A stretch of 64,000 nt of DNA from Propionibacteriaceae bacterium (GTDB taxonomy: Bacteria > Actinomycetota > Actinomycetes > Propionibacteriales > Propionibacteriaceae). The stretch covers positions 1 through 64,000 of the forward strand of contig JAITVK010000012.1 of NCBI GenBank assembly GCA_031285845.1, written 5' to 3'. A program made the translations under genes and the position numbers. Positions 18,401 to 26,500 of the stretch are shown piece after piece. The notes under the pieces were generated by a model. The model did not search any database. It was not told where the DNA came from and worked only from the letters and a program-made list of their open reading frames with translations. Numbering within the stretch: the stretch's first letter is position 1; each line of letters begins with the position of its first letter.

Positions 18401-19579
18401 GATGTGGCCAAACTGGCCCATGTCGCAGTCTTCGATGACACGCCAGGTCGGCTGTCGTCTAGCGACGAATGGCCGGATGTGGCCCAGATCGAAGGCTTCC
18501 CGGGTTTGGTGAAAACACTGCAACACGAGTATCCCGAGGTGCGTTTTAAGACGGTCACGGGTCTGACGCCGTTCTCGGCAACGGGTTTCGCGGCCACGGT
18601 CGTCGCCGAGTTGCGCGACTCGGATCGATTCCCCGAAGTGTCGTACGCCGATGGAGCGCGCCTGCGGCATGTGCCTCAGGCTCAGTCGGCCCGCGGAGTG
18701 CTCGATGGTCTGAGCGGTTTGGACGCTGATTCGGTCATCGTGGTGTTGGGTGGAGCCCAAGGGATATCACCAACGCTGATCGCGAGACTGGCCAGCCGGA
18801 TTCCGTGTCATTACGTGCTGGTTGGGCGCTCGGTCCGTGACGAGGAGCTGGCGGCGGCGTACGCGGATTACGCGACCTCAGAAGCGGTGCAACGCCAACT
18901 GATTCAGGGCGAAGAGATGAAGGATCCCAAACAGATCAAGGCCAAGGTCGCTTCGATCATGAAAGCCAAAGCGATCGAAGAGGCCTTACGATCCGTGGCG
19001 CAGGCTGGCGGTGATGTCACTTATGCCAGTGTCGACGCTCGTCACAGCGAGGAGTTGCAGGCCTTGCTGGATCAGACTCGCAGTATGCACGGCCATATCG
19101 ACGGCATCATTCACGCCGCCGGGGTGCTGGAAGACAAACTCTTCCGTGACAAAACCTGGCAATCCTTCGAGCGGGTCTACTCGACGAAGGTCGCACCAGT
19201 GTCGGTCATCGCCGCCAACGCGCCCGGCCTGAAGTTGATCGTGTTCTTCTCCTCGATGGCGGCGTCGTTCGGCAATCGGGGCCAGTGTGACTATGCGGCG
19301 GGAAACTCGATGCTCGATCAGGTCGCTCAGGTGTTGTCGACTCGGGTTCCGGCGGCCACAGTGGTGTCGGTGGCTTGGGGGCCGTGGGCCGGAGCGGGCA
19401 TGGTGTCACAGACTTTGGCTGAGCAGATGCGCAAGCGTGGCTTGGATTTGCTGCCTCTGGCCGGAGGCGGTGACTTTTTCGTCCGAGAGTTGGATCAAGG
19501 CCATGAGCCCAACGTCATGGCGTTGGCGGGTGAACAGGGCCAGATCCAGTCGTTCATCACCACGTCGTTGGCGATGTGA
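12416..19579 (+). CDS. PUFA-synthase-like type I polyketide/lipid synthase: ER-ER-KS-AT-ACP-KR
   Basis: 2387 residues. Two NPD/PfaD-like FMN enoylreductase domains lie in tandem: ~1-265 (KGDESGGRGG, FVHGGVGV) and ~295-590 (IIQGPMARVS, ESGGHIGP, FAGGVHDP, GVIMGTAYL). A ketosynthase follows at ~660-1110, with Cys850 in VDAACASSLA, then VEAHGTGT and the QIGHTKCAAG His. An acyltransferase at ~1210-1500 has Ser1304 in GHSYGE and AFHTP. A Pro/Val/Ala linker comes next, then one ACP at ~1745-1850 (phosphopantetheine Ser1787 in LSIDSIKR). A ketoreductase at ~2100-2387 has GGAQGIS, FFSSMAASFGN and the CDYAAGN Tyr. ACP and AT motifs resemble PfaA rather than modular PKS, so iterative chain building from malonyl units is inferred. 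There is no DH here; the partner gene supplies it. ATG 12416 is used, and a TTG one codon earlier is possible. The product is unknown. Confidence 0.92.
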   Translation: MRQNTDVCVVSPFEVPDWRLVLKVLQCGAFAYLHLGHDCDGARRALDHVVERTSECFGVAVSTSQDMENLPPQVSQVLLPWGLDDSALSPDVRRVWQVYSLDDALLAIEAGATDLAVKGDESGGRGGVESTFILFQRVIPYAAAMGVRLFVHGGVGVHTAAAYLGLGAAGVVLDSQIGLMPEVSAPTGFKRLLGKLTSPDTVKLDGFRVLKWPTMPQLDAGRSVEDLVGGFDLDRHLLVAGQELLLAGDYLAKYGHVSALVAAIREARYGHLRQARHEVALRAGSGLTVDLGVEYPIIQGPMARVSDTAEFLGEVAEAGGLPMLAVGVSSAEQTARLLTEAIDVVKDRPWGVGLLGFVQPAAFEAQANQVLALKVKPTAVVIAGGRPAQGAKFEKAGIRAFLHVPSAALLDDYLAAGARRFIFEGRESGGHIGPLCSTVLWEKQLTHVLEIDSPQDVSVIFAGGVHDPLSSAFVSIMSARLSAAGARVGVIMGTAYLLTKQAVSSGAITEQFQQLALAADRTVVLESAPGQQTRALNTKFVDFFTEEKARVDKLDLDPVQRRIRLEDLNLGRARIATKGQDRDPETHRIVKLSAEDQVDRGLYMAGSVAALISEAQSMTALHQSVTGGAADLIAELPAAPLPSALTGATGGETTVEYLGGPEPIAVIGMAGIFPDAANLDEYWANILAGRDSITAVPKERWDADLFYRADSTDTDFVVSKWGGFLQAAKFDPIEFGIAPMTVSSVEPAQLLSLLVAKRALQDAGYADRIKQGLPETSVIIGTESMGELSSAYGSRTGLRSMFGDLPSAVNEFLPRVDEDSFAGILSNVTAGRIANRLNCGGRNFTVDAACASSLAALDVACQELWSQDSDMVICGGADLHNGILDFVMFSATHALSKRGYCATFDASGDGLALGEGVGMVVLKRLSDAERDHDKIYAVIRAVQGSSDGRNLGLTAPNMSGQMKALQRTYRMAGVLPSEVGLVEAHGTGTAVGDATELKALTRVMLDAGALPGQSWVGSVKTQIGHTKCAAGVAGLMRAVLAVKHGVIPPTLHLHKPVASYDDQRSPFTFNANGRASVWPDARRVAAVSGFGFGGTNFHAIVENYTDPTVETVDEEPDHGSVASMWSRELFMVRGDNEQEAHEQLRQVLALGQISHDIDLKDIAYTLATASDKPVQVCIVSGSWSKLTTKIEAVLEGRAAPGVFRRDPVAGRVALMFSGQGSQRVGMARDLFVMFPWLRAELTRHPDLERMLFPGTAFTDADAAAQRRAVTDTTNAQPLLGIVDLAIADLLTWFGVHADAVAGHSYGELPALAYADALDRDELVGLSRSRAEAILAGVGQEPGAMAVIIGPREDTDALLKGRPDVWAVNYNSATQVGVGGTQAAIDALVAHCAAQGIDAKRIEVACAFHTPLLAGAEPLFAAALDQVEVGPARVDVWSNTTAQVYPNTGRAIKDRLAEHVVKPVLFSDEVTAMHDAGVRVFVEAGPGSVLTGLVRATLDSSAVAIAADHSGADGMRSLLRCLGAYVATGRDIDVERLFAGRGAVELDLSDPQRYAGSATTWMVDGQEAVPIARWREQGERHINPRSFYSPEEIKRIMLGEDTMAPQSETVVPTPPATDASAQPLSGREQLVYTYLLNMRAMLDDQRDIMLTGMGYQPGATAMPMNAATYPGVAAVAPMPVTTMVPAVAPPPPLPPVAVMPAPVGVAVAEPLVSEPVVVAEPVGQPLEATVVPVASSRGGSASVLPRLQDLDPGQLKDIILEVVAEKTGYPPEMLGMDMDLEADLSIDSIKRLEILGALSNKIEMPEADAEEDDASSGLEQLAAIKTLRGVVDWLVELAQSLNRADVGVGAGSADLAQADAASVTAADAEPSAEEATAKTVTGESVAGDDAFPKGREGVSAGTHREASVDTPITRLVWQRQDYPVSVDSLSLDGLNFVVTDGPLAEEVCQELAEAGAAARVIALGEPVGDGVDGLVFLHTQPQVWTIRDLVELLKSTDVAKLAHVAVFDDTPGRLSSSDEWPDVAQIEGFPGLVKTLQHEYPEVRFKTVTGLTPFSATGFAATVVAELRDSDRFPEVSYADGARLRHVPQAQSARGVLDGLSGLDADSVIVVLGGAQGISPTLIARLASRIPCHYVLVGRSVRDEELAAAYADYATSEAVQRQLIQGEEMKDPKQIKAKVASIMKAKAIEEALRSVAQAGGDVTYASVDARHSEELQALLDQTRSMHGHIDGIIHAAGVLEDKLFRDKTWQSFERVYSTKVAPVSVIAANAPGLKLIVFFSSMAASFGNRGQCDYAAGNSMLDQVAQVLSTRVPAATVVSVAWGPWAGAGMVSQTLAEQMRKRGLDLLPLAGGGDFFVRELDQGHEPNVMALAGEQGQIQSFITTSLAM

Positions 19580-19627
19580 TGAACGATTCGACTCAGGGCA
19601 GCTAGACAGGTTTCGGTGGGAGGCTTC

Positions 19628-22600
19628 ATGAATCTAGAATACAAACCGACTGATATTGCGATCGTCGGCATGTCTCTTGTGTGTCCGGGGGCAAGCACGG
19701 TGGGCAAGTTCTGGACTAATCTGGCTGACGGTGTGGACGCGATCACGTCAGCTCCTGCCAGCGTGATCGAGCCCTGGTATTTTGGCGCGGACGATAACTC
19801 GGTGGTGGATCGGTTCTACTGTGACCGTGGCGGTTTCATCACCCCGGGGGTGGTCGATCCGATGCGGTACGGCATCCTGCCTGTCGCGGCCGAAGGCGCC
19901 GACCCCGACCAGCTGCTGTCGTACATGCTGGTGGAAGACGCGTTGAACGACGCGGGGGTGTTCCAGAAGAACGTCTCGCTTGATCGCGCCTCCATCATCG
20001 TGGGTCGGGGAAACTTCGCCGGTTTGCCGCAGTTGCGCGGCGCCGAGATCGTCCGGGTGGCCGAGGAGTTCATTGGCTTGCTTCGACACGCTCTTCCCAG
20101 CCTGTCTGAGGAGGATCTGCTACGGGTCAAACGGGAGTATCAGAAGCAGTTCGGGCGTTTCCAGGGCGACACGGCGGCCGCAACAATGCCGAATCTGGTC
20201 GCCTCAGGTGTGGCCAATCATTTCGACATGCACGGACCAGCCTACTGCGTCGACGCCGCTTGCGCCTCCGGCATCGTGGCTTTGCAACACGCGTCCCGGC
20301 TGTTGCAGTCGGGAGAATCAGATCTCGGGATCGTCGGGGCGATGCACACCGCGCAGAGCTCGGTTTTCTGGGCGGCCTTCTCTATGATGGGGGCGATGTC
20401 GCATCGTGGCCAGATCGCGCCGTTCAGTGCGCATGCTGACGGGTTGCTGATCGGTCAGGGCGCCGGGTATATGGTCGTGAAGACGATGGAGCGGGCCTTG
20501 GCTGACGACGATCGGATCTACGCCGTGGTCAAGTCGACGGCTGTCGGTTCCGATGGTGGCGGTCACTCGGTGTTGATCACCGACTCACGTGGTCAAGCTG
20601 ATGTGATCCGTCGGGCATGGAAGGAGTCGGGCCTCGATCCGCAGGACGTGGCTTATGTGGAAACCCATGGCACGGGCACCCCGGTCGGTGATTCGACTGA
20701 GTTGGAGTCTTTGACCCAGGTCTTTGGGGAAAAATCCGCCAGGGGAGCATACCTCGGCTCGGTCAAATCCAACATCGGCCATCTGATGCCCGCTGCCGGA
20801 ATGATGGGTCTGATGAAGACGGCGTTGGCCTTGTATCACCGCCGTATTCCGCCGACGCTGCACTGCGAAGAGCCGCTGGCACAGATGAGCCAGTCTCGAT
20901 TCAGCGCGCCGGGGACACTGATCGACTGGTCACAGTCTGGCTTGCCCTTGGTGGCAGGGGTCGATGCGTTCGGCTTCGGCGGGATCGACGCCCACGCCGT
21001 GATGACCGCGTACGAAGAGCCCGCGGCTCAGGCTCGCCGCTACCGGGCGGATCGACGTCGTCAGTATTCGCCTGAGGCCTACGCGGTGGCTGGCCCGACC
21101 CGCGAGGCGGTGCTCGCCAAGATCGACACCGAACATTTTGTCAGCCAGTTCGCCTCAGTGGCTGGTCAGCCGTCAGACCCGTGCCGATTGGTCATTTTCA
21201 ACCCGACGCCGGAGCGCCAGGCTCTGGCGATCGACATCGTCAAGCGTGGAGAGCCGTGGCTGGGGCGCAGCGACATTTGGTACACCGAAAAGCCGCTGCT
21301 CTCCGAAGGGGGCAAGATCGCTTTTCTGTTCCCGGGTTGGGATGCCAGTGCTGGGGTCGAGTATGACACACTCGTCGACGAGTTGGGCTTGTCGACCCAT
21401 CGCTACCCGGGGGAAACCGATGATCCGGCGGGGAACCCAGCGATCAACCATTTCAAGACGTCGCTGTTGGTGCATCAGGGCCTGGAGACCACCGGCGTAC
21501 GGGCTGACTTTTATGGAGGCCATTCGGTGGGCGAATGGCATGCCGCTCGGGCAGCTGGGATGTTGGACGACCGCTTTGACCAAGTCGTGTTCGACTTGAC
21601 CCAACTGCCGATGGACGCTCTCGAAGAGATCATTCCTGACTTCCACCTGGTGGTGGCCAACGGGAAACTGCCGCCGGACACGATGCAAGCCATCCTTGAT
21701 GACATTCCTGATGTTTATCTCACGAACGACAACTGCCCGAATCAACGGGTGTTCTGTGCGGTGGGCGACTCCGACAAACGCTTGATCTCCGCGTTGGAGG
21801 CCCATCACGTGGTCTGCCAGGTCCTGCCGTTCGGCACGGCCCTGCACACCCCGCTGTTCAAGTACGTCATTCCTGTGCCTTTGGAGGCGATGTCTCGCAT
21901 CAGCGTCCACCGGGGCAAAGCGCCGGTCATCTCAGCGGTGAGCTTGGAAGAAGCTCCATGGCAGGGCGATGTCAAGGCCGATTCTTTCGGAACACAGTTG
22001 ACCGAACCGGTCTACTTCCGGGAACTGGTTGAGAAGTTGTACGACATGGGAGTGCGGGTCTTCATTCAGTCGGGAGTCGGCTCGTTGACGGCTTTCGTCG
22101 ACGACACTCTGCGGGGGCGAGACTTCGGGACAATCCAGGCGATCTCTCCGTTGCGAAGCGCAGTGGATCAGCTGCGGCGGGTGCATGCGCTGCTGTTCGT
22201 CATGGGAGGGCGGGCCGACCTTGATTTCATGGGGATGCGCACTATCATCCAACAGTTCAAAACCTTGTTCTTGATGCCCAATGGATCCCCGATTCTGACG
22301 CAGTTGCCTGCGCTGAACGAGGTCTTGGCTCCGGCTGAGGCGGTGTTGGCGACGCAGACAGCTCCGCTGTCGCGGCCGGTGCCATCATCCACGACCACGT
22401 TGGTTGGTCCGCAGGTTTCATCTGCGGTGGCCGGCGTGGGCCCGGTTTCGGTCGTCGCGCAGTCTGGGCCAGTGCCTGTTAGCCCGGCGCCTGATTCGGC
22501 TCTCCCAGCTCCCCTGAGCGTCACGCCAGTGACCCCGACCGTGGCCGCGGTCGTGCCGCTGAATCAGCATGGCCTGCCGATCCGTGGCTTCACACGCGGT

Positions 22601-24376
22601 TCGTCCGCGGGCCTGGGGCAGGGTCTGATCGGGCCTGGCTCGGCGGGCGCGGCGTCCGCGACGAGCGAGACGCCCACGCACATCCGCCTGTCACCGGTGG
22701 AGCAACCGTCGCCGACGCGCGCCGAAGCCGCAACCCCTGCGCCTGCTCCCTCCTTAAACCCACTGTCGGCGGTGTCGCAGGCGCCCGCTCCCGACGCGGC
22801 CTCGGCCACGCAACCAGTGAGTTCTTCGCTTCAGCCTCGTCCAAGTCAATCGGCCCCAGCTCCGGTCAAACCCAGTCGGGCTGGCACTTCCTTCGAGGTG
22901 CCTTTGGATCTCAGCCTGGAAGACCATCCGTACGTTCTGGATCACTCGATCGTGAATCAGCCAATGGATTGGCCTCACAAGGAGGATTTCTACTCGGTGG
23001 TGCCGCTGACGATGAGCATCGAGCTGATGGCCGAAGTGGCGTTGGGCCAAGCCCCAGGTTTGTCGGTGGCGAAGATCGGTCCGATCACGGCGATGGATTT
23101 CATCTCGGTGACGATGCCATTCCATTCCACGGTCCAAGGATTCTGGAAGACCGAGTACACAGTCGCTCTGACGATTCCGGGGCGTCTGATGCTCGATGTC
23201 ACCTTGACTCCGACGCTGCCCGATCCTCCAGTTGGTGTGGTCGAGCAGATGAGTCGTGACATCGGTGACAAGGTGATGGAGCCGTTGGGCCGCGAGGAGC
23301 AGTACGTCGAATACAGTTTCCATCGTCCGAAGTACTGGTCGGCACTGGAATACACCCACTACGGAGAACACGGCTTCCATACCGTGGTTCGTCGAGCCGA
23401 GGGCAAGGGCTCACTACTGGATCAGATGGGTCAGTCGGTGGGATTGTTCCTGCACTTGTATATGCCTGACAATCGCGTGAGCTTCCCCGTGCGGGTCAAA
23501 GAGATCGCTTTCTATCAGGACATGTTCGACCAAGACGGCACTTTCGAGTCGTACTGTGTGATTCGTCGTCTCACCGATCGATTCATCACTGGTGATCTGA
23601 TCTACCTACGTGATGGCAAGATTTGGGCCATCGCCAAGGGCTGGGTCAACCAACGTCTGGGCATGGAACTGGAACTGTGGGAGAGCGTCAATCATCCGTG
23701 GCGCTCAGTGCTAGCCAAGCAGATCGCCGACGGTGTCTACTATTACAGCGCTGGTGACCCCAGTCGTTCCGCCGGATACTTCCTGGTGTTGTGTTATCTC
23801 TCAGCCCAGGAGAAAACGCGCGCTGACGCTCTGCCGAATAGGGCGGCTCAAAGCGATTTCTTGGCCGGGCGAGTCGCACTCAAGGATGGTGTCCGTTCGT
23901 GGCTGCGGGAACCGGAGGCTCATTACCGCTATCCGATCGAGGTCTGTGTCAGTTACGACGACGCCGGCAGGCCGTTGGTACGTCAAGACGACCATAGTCG
24001 GTTCCCTGGCGACCCGCAGGTCTCACTGGCCCATGTCGACGGGCGTGGGGTGGCGATGGTCGCGGACAAGGCGGTTGGCGTCGACATTGAGAAGGTTCTT
24101 GCCAGAGAGCTGTCGTTCTGGGAGATGGCTCTGACTGAATCGGAGTTGGCCTTGGTCGCTGCTCAACCTGACACTGATCAGTGGGCGACACGGTTCTGGG
24201 TAGCCAAGGAGGCCTACGCCAAATGGGCTGGCACAGGCTTGGGTGGCGCGCCAAAGTCGTTCGTGGTTGAGCAGATCGATGGAGAGTCGCTGCGGGTCGG
24301 GACGGTTTGGATCGACACGATGATGATCGACGACGGTTATGTCGTGGGTTGGACAAGGAGGAACACGGATGACTGA
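19628..24376 (+). CDS. PUFA-synthase-like partner: KS-AT-DH with C-terminal phosphopantetheinyl transferase
   Basis: 1582 residues. The ketosynthase (~10-455) has Cys212 in VDAACASGI, His347 in VETHGTGT and the SNIGHLMPAAG His, so it appears catalytically intact. The acyltransferase-like domain (~560-860) has Ser633 in GGHSVGEW. A Pro/Ala/Ser linker spans ~900-1080. The hot-dog dehydratase (~1090-1370) has DHPYVLDHSI with the catalytic-type His, VVPLTMSIEL, and Asp in LLDQMGQS. The C-terminal Sfp-type phosphopantetheinyl transferase (~1380-1582) has FLAGRVALKD, AVGVDIEK and WVAKEAYAK. The transferase would activate the ACPs of the synthase itself. Start ATG 19628 follows GGGAGG at good spacing. 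It is 48 bases behind the first synthase, and its stop overlaps the ACP gene. It combines roles that PUFA systems split among PfaB, PfaC and PfaE. Confidence 0.92.
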   Translation: MNLEYKPTDIAIVGMSLVCPGASTVGKFWTNLADGVDAITSAPASVIEPWYFGADDNSVVDRFYCDRGGFITPGVVDPMRYGILPVAAEGADPDQLLSYMLVEDALNDAGVFQKNVSLDRASIIVGRGNFAGLPQLRGAEIVRVAEEFIGLLRHALPSLSEEDLLRVKREYQKQFGRFQGDTAAATMPNLVASGVANHFDMHGPAYCVDAACASGIVALQHASRLLQSGESDLGIVGAMHTAQSSVFWAAFSMMGAMSHRGQIAPFSAHADGLLIGQGAGYMVVKTMERALADDDRIYAVVKSTAVGSDGGGHSVLITDSRGQADVIRRAWKESGLDPQDVAYVETHGTGTPVGDSTELESLTQVFGEKSARGAYLGSVKSNIGHLMPAAGMMGLMKTALALYHRRIPPTLHCEEPLAQMSQSRFSAPGTLIDWSQSGLPLVAGVDAFGFGGIDAHAVMTAYEEPAAQARRYRADRRRQYSPEAYAVAGPTREAVLAKIDTEHFVSQFASVAGQPSDPCRLVIFNPTPERQALAIDIVKRGEPWLGRSDIWYTEKPLLSEGGKIAFLFPGWDASAGVEYDTLVDELGLSTHRYPGETDDPAGNPAINHFKTSLLVHQGLETTGVRADFYGGHSVGEWHAARAAGMLDDRFDQVVFDLTQLPMDALEEIIPDFHLVVANGKLPPDTMQAILDDIPDVYLTNDNCPNQRVFCAVGDSDKRLISALEAHHVVCQVLPFGTALHTPLFKYVIPVPLEAMSRISVHRGKAPVISAVSLEEAPWQGDVKADSFGTQLTEPVYFRELVEKLYDMGVRVFIQSGVGSLTAFVDDTLRGRDFGTIQAISPLRSAVDQLRRVHALLFVMGGRADLDFMGMRTIIQQFKTLFLMPNGSPILTQLPALNEVLAPAEAVLATQTAPLSRPVPSSTTTLVGPQVSSAVAGVGPVSVVAQSGPVPVSPAPDSALPAPLSVTPVTPTVAAVVPLNQHGLPIRGFTRGSSAGLGQGLIGPGSAGAASATSETPTHIRLSPVEQPSPTRAEAATPAPAPSLNPLSAVSQAPAPDAASATQPVSSSLQPRPSQSAPAPVKPSRAGTSFEVPLDLSLEDHPYVLDHSIVNQPMDWPHKEDFYSVVPLTMSIELMAEVALGQAPGLSVAKIGPITAMDFISVTMPFHSTVQGFWKTEYTVALTIPGRLMLDVTLTPTLPDPPVGVVEQMSRDIGDKVMEPLGREEQYVEYSFHRPKYWSALEYTHYGEHGFHTVVRRAEGKGSLLDQMGQSVGLFLHLYMPDNRVSFPVRVKEIAFYQDMFDQDGTFESYCVIRRLTDRFITGDLIYLRDGKIWAIAKGWVNQRLGMELELWESVNHPWRSVLAKQIADGVYYYSAGDPSRSAGYFLVLCYLSAQEKTRADALPNRAAQSDFLAGRVALKDGVRSWLREPEAHYRYPIEVCVSYDDAGRPLVRQDDHSRFPGDPQVSLAHVDGRGVAMVADKAVGVDIEKVLARELSFWEMALTESELALVAAQPDTDQWATRFWVAKEAYAKWAGTGLGGAPKSFVVEQIDGESLRVGTVWIDTMMIDDGYVVGWTRRNTDD

Positions 24377-24671
24377 GTTGAGTCCGGCAAGGCCGACCGA
24401 TCCTGCCACGATTCTCGCCACACTGATCGAATGCCTGGGCGAAGTGCTGGGGTCCGATGTTGTGTCATTGATGACGATCACCGAGCAAACGAAAGCGATG
24501 CAAGAGCTCGGATTGAGCAGTCTCGACATGCTGCGGTTGGTGGAGGCGATTGAGCAGTATTATCCGGTGGCCGAGCCACTGGTCATCTGGATCGCAGGCA
24601 AACCTGTGCTCGAGCTGGCGCAAGTCACCGTCGGTGACATCGTGGAGTTCATCGGCGATGTCCTACGCTAA
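24369..24671 (+). CDS. Discrete acyl carrier protein
   Basis: 100 residues with a single carrier domain. The phosphopantetheine site is LGLSSLDMLRL, where the second Ser is the likely attachment point, followed by VEAIEQYYP as recognition helix II. The sequence differs from the in-line ACP (LSIDSIKR), so it probably serves another step, such as loading, an accessory acyl unit or handing off the product. The start ATG overlaps the synthase stop by eight bases, and its own stop overlaps the hydrolase gene by 14 bases, so translation is tightly coupled. Confidence 0.9.
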   Translation: MTELSPARPTDPATILATLIECLGEVLGSDVVSLMTITEQTKAMQELGLSSLDMLRLVEAIEQYYPVAEPLVIWIAGKPVLELAQVTVGDIVEFIGDVLR

Positions 24672-25473
24672 GGTTCGTGGCGCTCGCCTCTACTATCAGG
24701 TTCTCAATCCCGGTGGTGGACCCACCGTGGTCATGGTGCACGGCTTGTACACCCATCACGCCATCTTTTTCTGGTGTGGGGCCAAAGGTCTGGCCGAGCT
24801 GGGTTATCGGGTCGTGTTGTACGACCTGCGCGGCCACGGTTTCAGCAAGGGCGACCGCGCGGGTTTTCGGATGCAGGACCTAGCCGAGGATCTGCTCGGC
24901 TTAATGGACTATCTTGAGATTGATCAGGCCTTTCTCGCTGGTTACAGTCTCGGGGGCACGATCGTGGTGAAGACTGCGCTGATGGCTCCCGACCGGGTGT
25001 TGGGGTTGGCGATCCTGGAAGCCGCTGGTCTGGGCTCAGACGAGCTGGTCGATGTCGACGACGTCGACCAGACGATCACGGCCACGCTGCAGTCGTACGC
25101 CGTCTCCATCGGACTGGCTTTGCCCGCTCGGGCCGAGCATCAGTTCCGGGACCAAGTGCATCACCTGCTCGACGCAGGTCTGCTCGACGATCTGAGAGCC
25201 GACGTGGGCTTTTTTCAGAATCTGCCATGGGGTGACATCTCAACCCCGGGGGTGCTGGTCTATGGAACCGACTCTCCCTACATCGAGGCTTGTCGGACAG
25301 CGGCAGCCAACCTGGTCAACAGCGAGTTGGTGATGATGGGTGGGGATCACAACATGGTGGTGCGTTACGGGGAGGAGATTTCGGCGACGATGATCCGCTT
25401 CTTCGAGACGATCCGCCAGGGGAGGCCATGGCCTGAAGTCCAGTCTGGGCCACGACCGACGGTGGGCGGCTGA
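24658..25473 (+). CDS. Alpha/beta hydrolase, possible chain-releasing thioesterase
   Basis: 271 residues with the alpha/beta-hydrolase pattern: oxyanion-type VHGLYTHHA near residue 23, nucleophile elbow GYSLGG, acid in VYGTDSPY and catalytic His in GGDHNMV. No signal peptide is present, so it is cytoplasmic. Between the ACP gene and the exporter genes, it most plausibly releases or transfers the finished acyl chain (inference). The ATG at 24658 lies inside the ACP gene; a longer reading from 24550 would overlap more of the ACP gene and is not needed by the fold. Confidence 0.85.
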   Translation: MSYAKVRGARLYYQVLNPGGGPTVVMVHGLYTHHAIFFWCGAKGLAELGYRVVLYDLRGHGFSKGDRAGFRMQDLAEDLLGLMDYLEIDQAFLAGYSLGGTIVVKTALMAPDRVLGLAILEAAGLGSDELVDVDDVDQTITATLQSYAVSIGLALPARAEHQFRDQVHHLLDAGLLDDLRADVGFFQNLPWGDISTPGVLVYGTDSPYIEACRTAAANLVNSELVMMGGDHNMVVRYGEEISATMIRFFETIRQGRPWPEVQSGPRPTVGG

Positions 25474-25474
25474 C

Positions 25475-26500
25475 ATGGCGGCGGTCAGCGTTGATGGTCT
25501 GAGGATGTCGTACGGCCGGGTCGAAGCGGTCAAAGGAATCAGCTTTGACGTCGGTGAGGGCGCCTTCTTCGCGTTTTTGGGTTCCAACGGCGCTGGGAAG
25601 TCGACCACGATCAATTGCCTGACCACGCTGCTCCGGCCCACCGGTGGCCAGGCTAGTATCGCCGGTCACCTGCTGGGCAAAGACAACGACGCGGTCCGGC
25701 GCAGCATCGGCGTGGTGTTTCAGAACGCGCTCCTCGATCCGCGATTGAGCGTGGTGGAGAATCTGGCACTTCGGGCGCGCTTTCATGGGTTGAGTCGCCC
25801 TGATCGTTTGCGTCGAACCTCGGAACTGATCCAGTTGCTGGACATGGGGTCTTTCGCTAAACGCCAATACCGTCTGCTGTCGGGCGGGCAGAAACGCCGG
25901 GCGGACATCGCCCGAGCTCTGATCCATCACCCGAGCGTGCTGTTTTTGGACGAGCCGACCGCCGGACTGGATCCGCGTAGTCGCGAGCAGGTCTGGCAGG
26001 CGATCTCAGATGTGCGAGGATTGGAAGGAATGACCGTGTTCCTCACTACCCATTACATGGAGGAGACCGAACGCGCCGACATGGTCTGTGTCATCGAATC
26101 CGGTCACATTGTCGCCCAAGGCACGCCGTCGCGCCTACGTCAGAAGTACAGCACGGGCGAACTCAGCTTGTACGTGTCCGATATGCCCGAGGTGATGAAG
26201 ATTCTGACCCACTCATTCCCGCCCGGTTCCGTCACGGCCCCGATCACCCCGGGCGATCCGGTGCGTTTGGCGGTGCGTTCGACGCGTCAGGTGAAGTGGA
26301 TCATGCCGTACTTGTGGATCTATATCAACGATTTTGAGTTCCGGCATGGGTCGATGGATGACGTCTTTTTGGCGTTGACTGGGCGATCCAATGAGGCTGA
26401 GGTGATGGCAACCGCTGCGGCCACCACTTTGCGAACGATGCCCGGTTCGAGTTCTTTGGCGTCGGTGGCCACCGATCCAGCAGAGGGGGCCACGCGATGA
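25475..26500 (+). CDS. ABC exporter ATPase, DrrA type
   Basis: 341 residues. Walker A is GSNGAGKST, Q-loop VVFQNALLD, signature LSGGQKRRADIARAL, Walker B VLFLDEPTAGLD and switch His TTHYMEE. A C-terminal extension of ~120 residues is typical of the DrrA/NodI exporter group, which moves antibiotics, glycolipids or other hydrophobic products. It begins one base after the hydrolase stop, and the permease start overlaps its end. As part of the synthase operon it likely powers export of the lipid product. Confidence 0.93.
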   Translation: MAAVSVDGLRMSYGRVEAVKGISFDVGEGAFFAFLGSNGAGKSTTINCLTTLLRPTGGQASIAGHLLGKDNDAVRRSIGVVFQNALLDPRLSVVENLALRARFHGLSRPDRLRRTSELIQLLDMGSFAKRQYRLLSGGQKRRADIARALIHHPSVLFLDEPTAGLDPRSREQVWQAISDVRGLEGMTVFLTTHYMEETERADMVCVIESGHIVAQGTPSRLRQKYSTGELSLYVSDMPEVMKILTHSFPPGSVTAPITPGDPVRLAVRSTRQVKWIMPYLWIYINDFEFRHGSMDDVFLALTGRSNEAEVMATAAATTLRTMPGSSSLASVATDPAEGATR

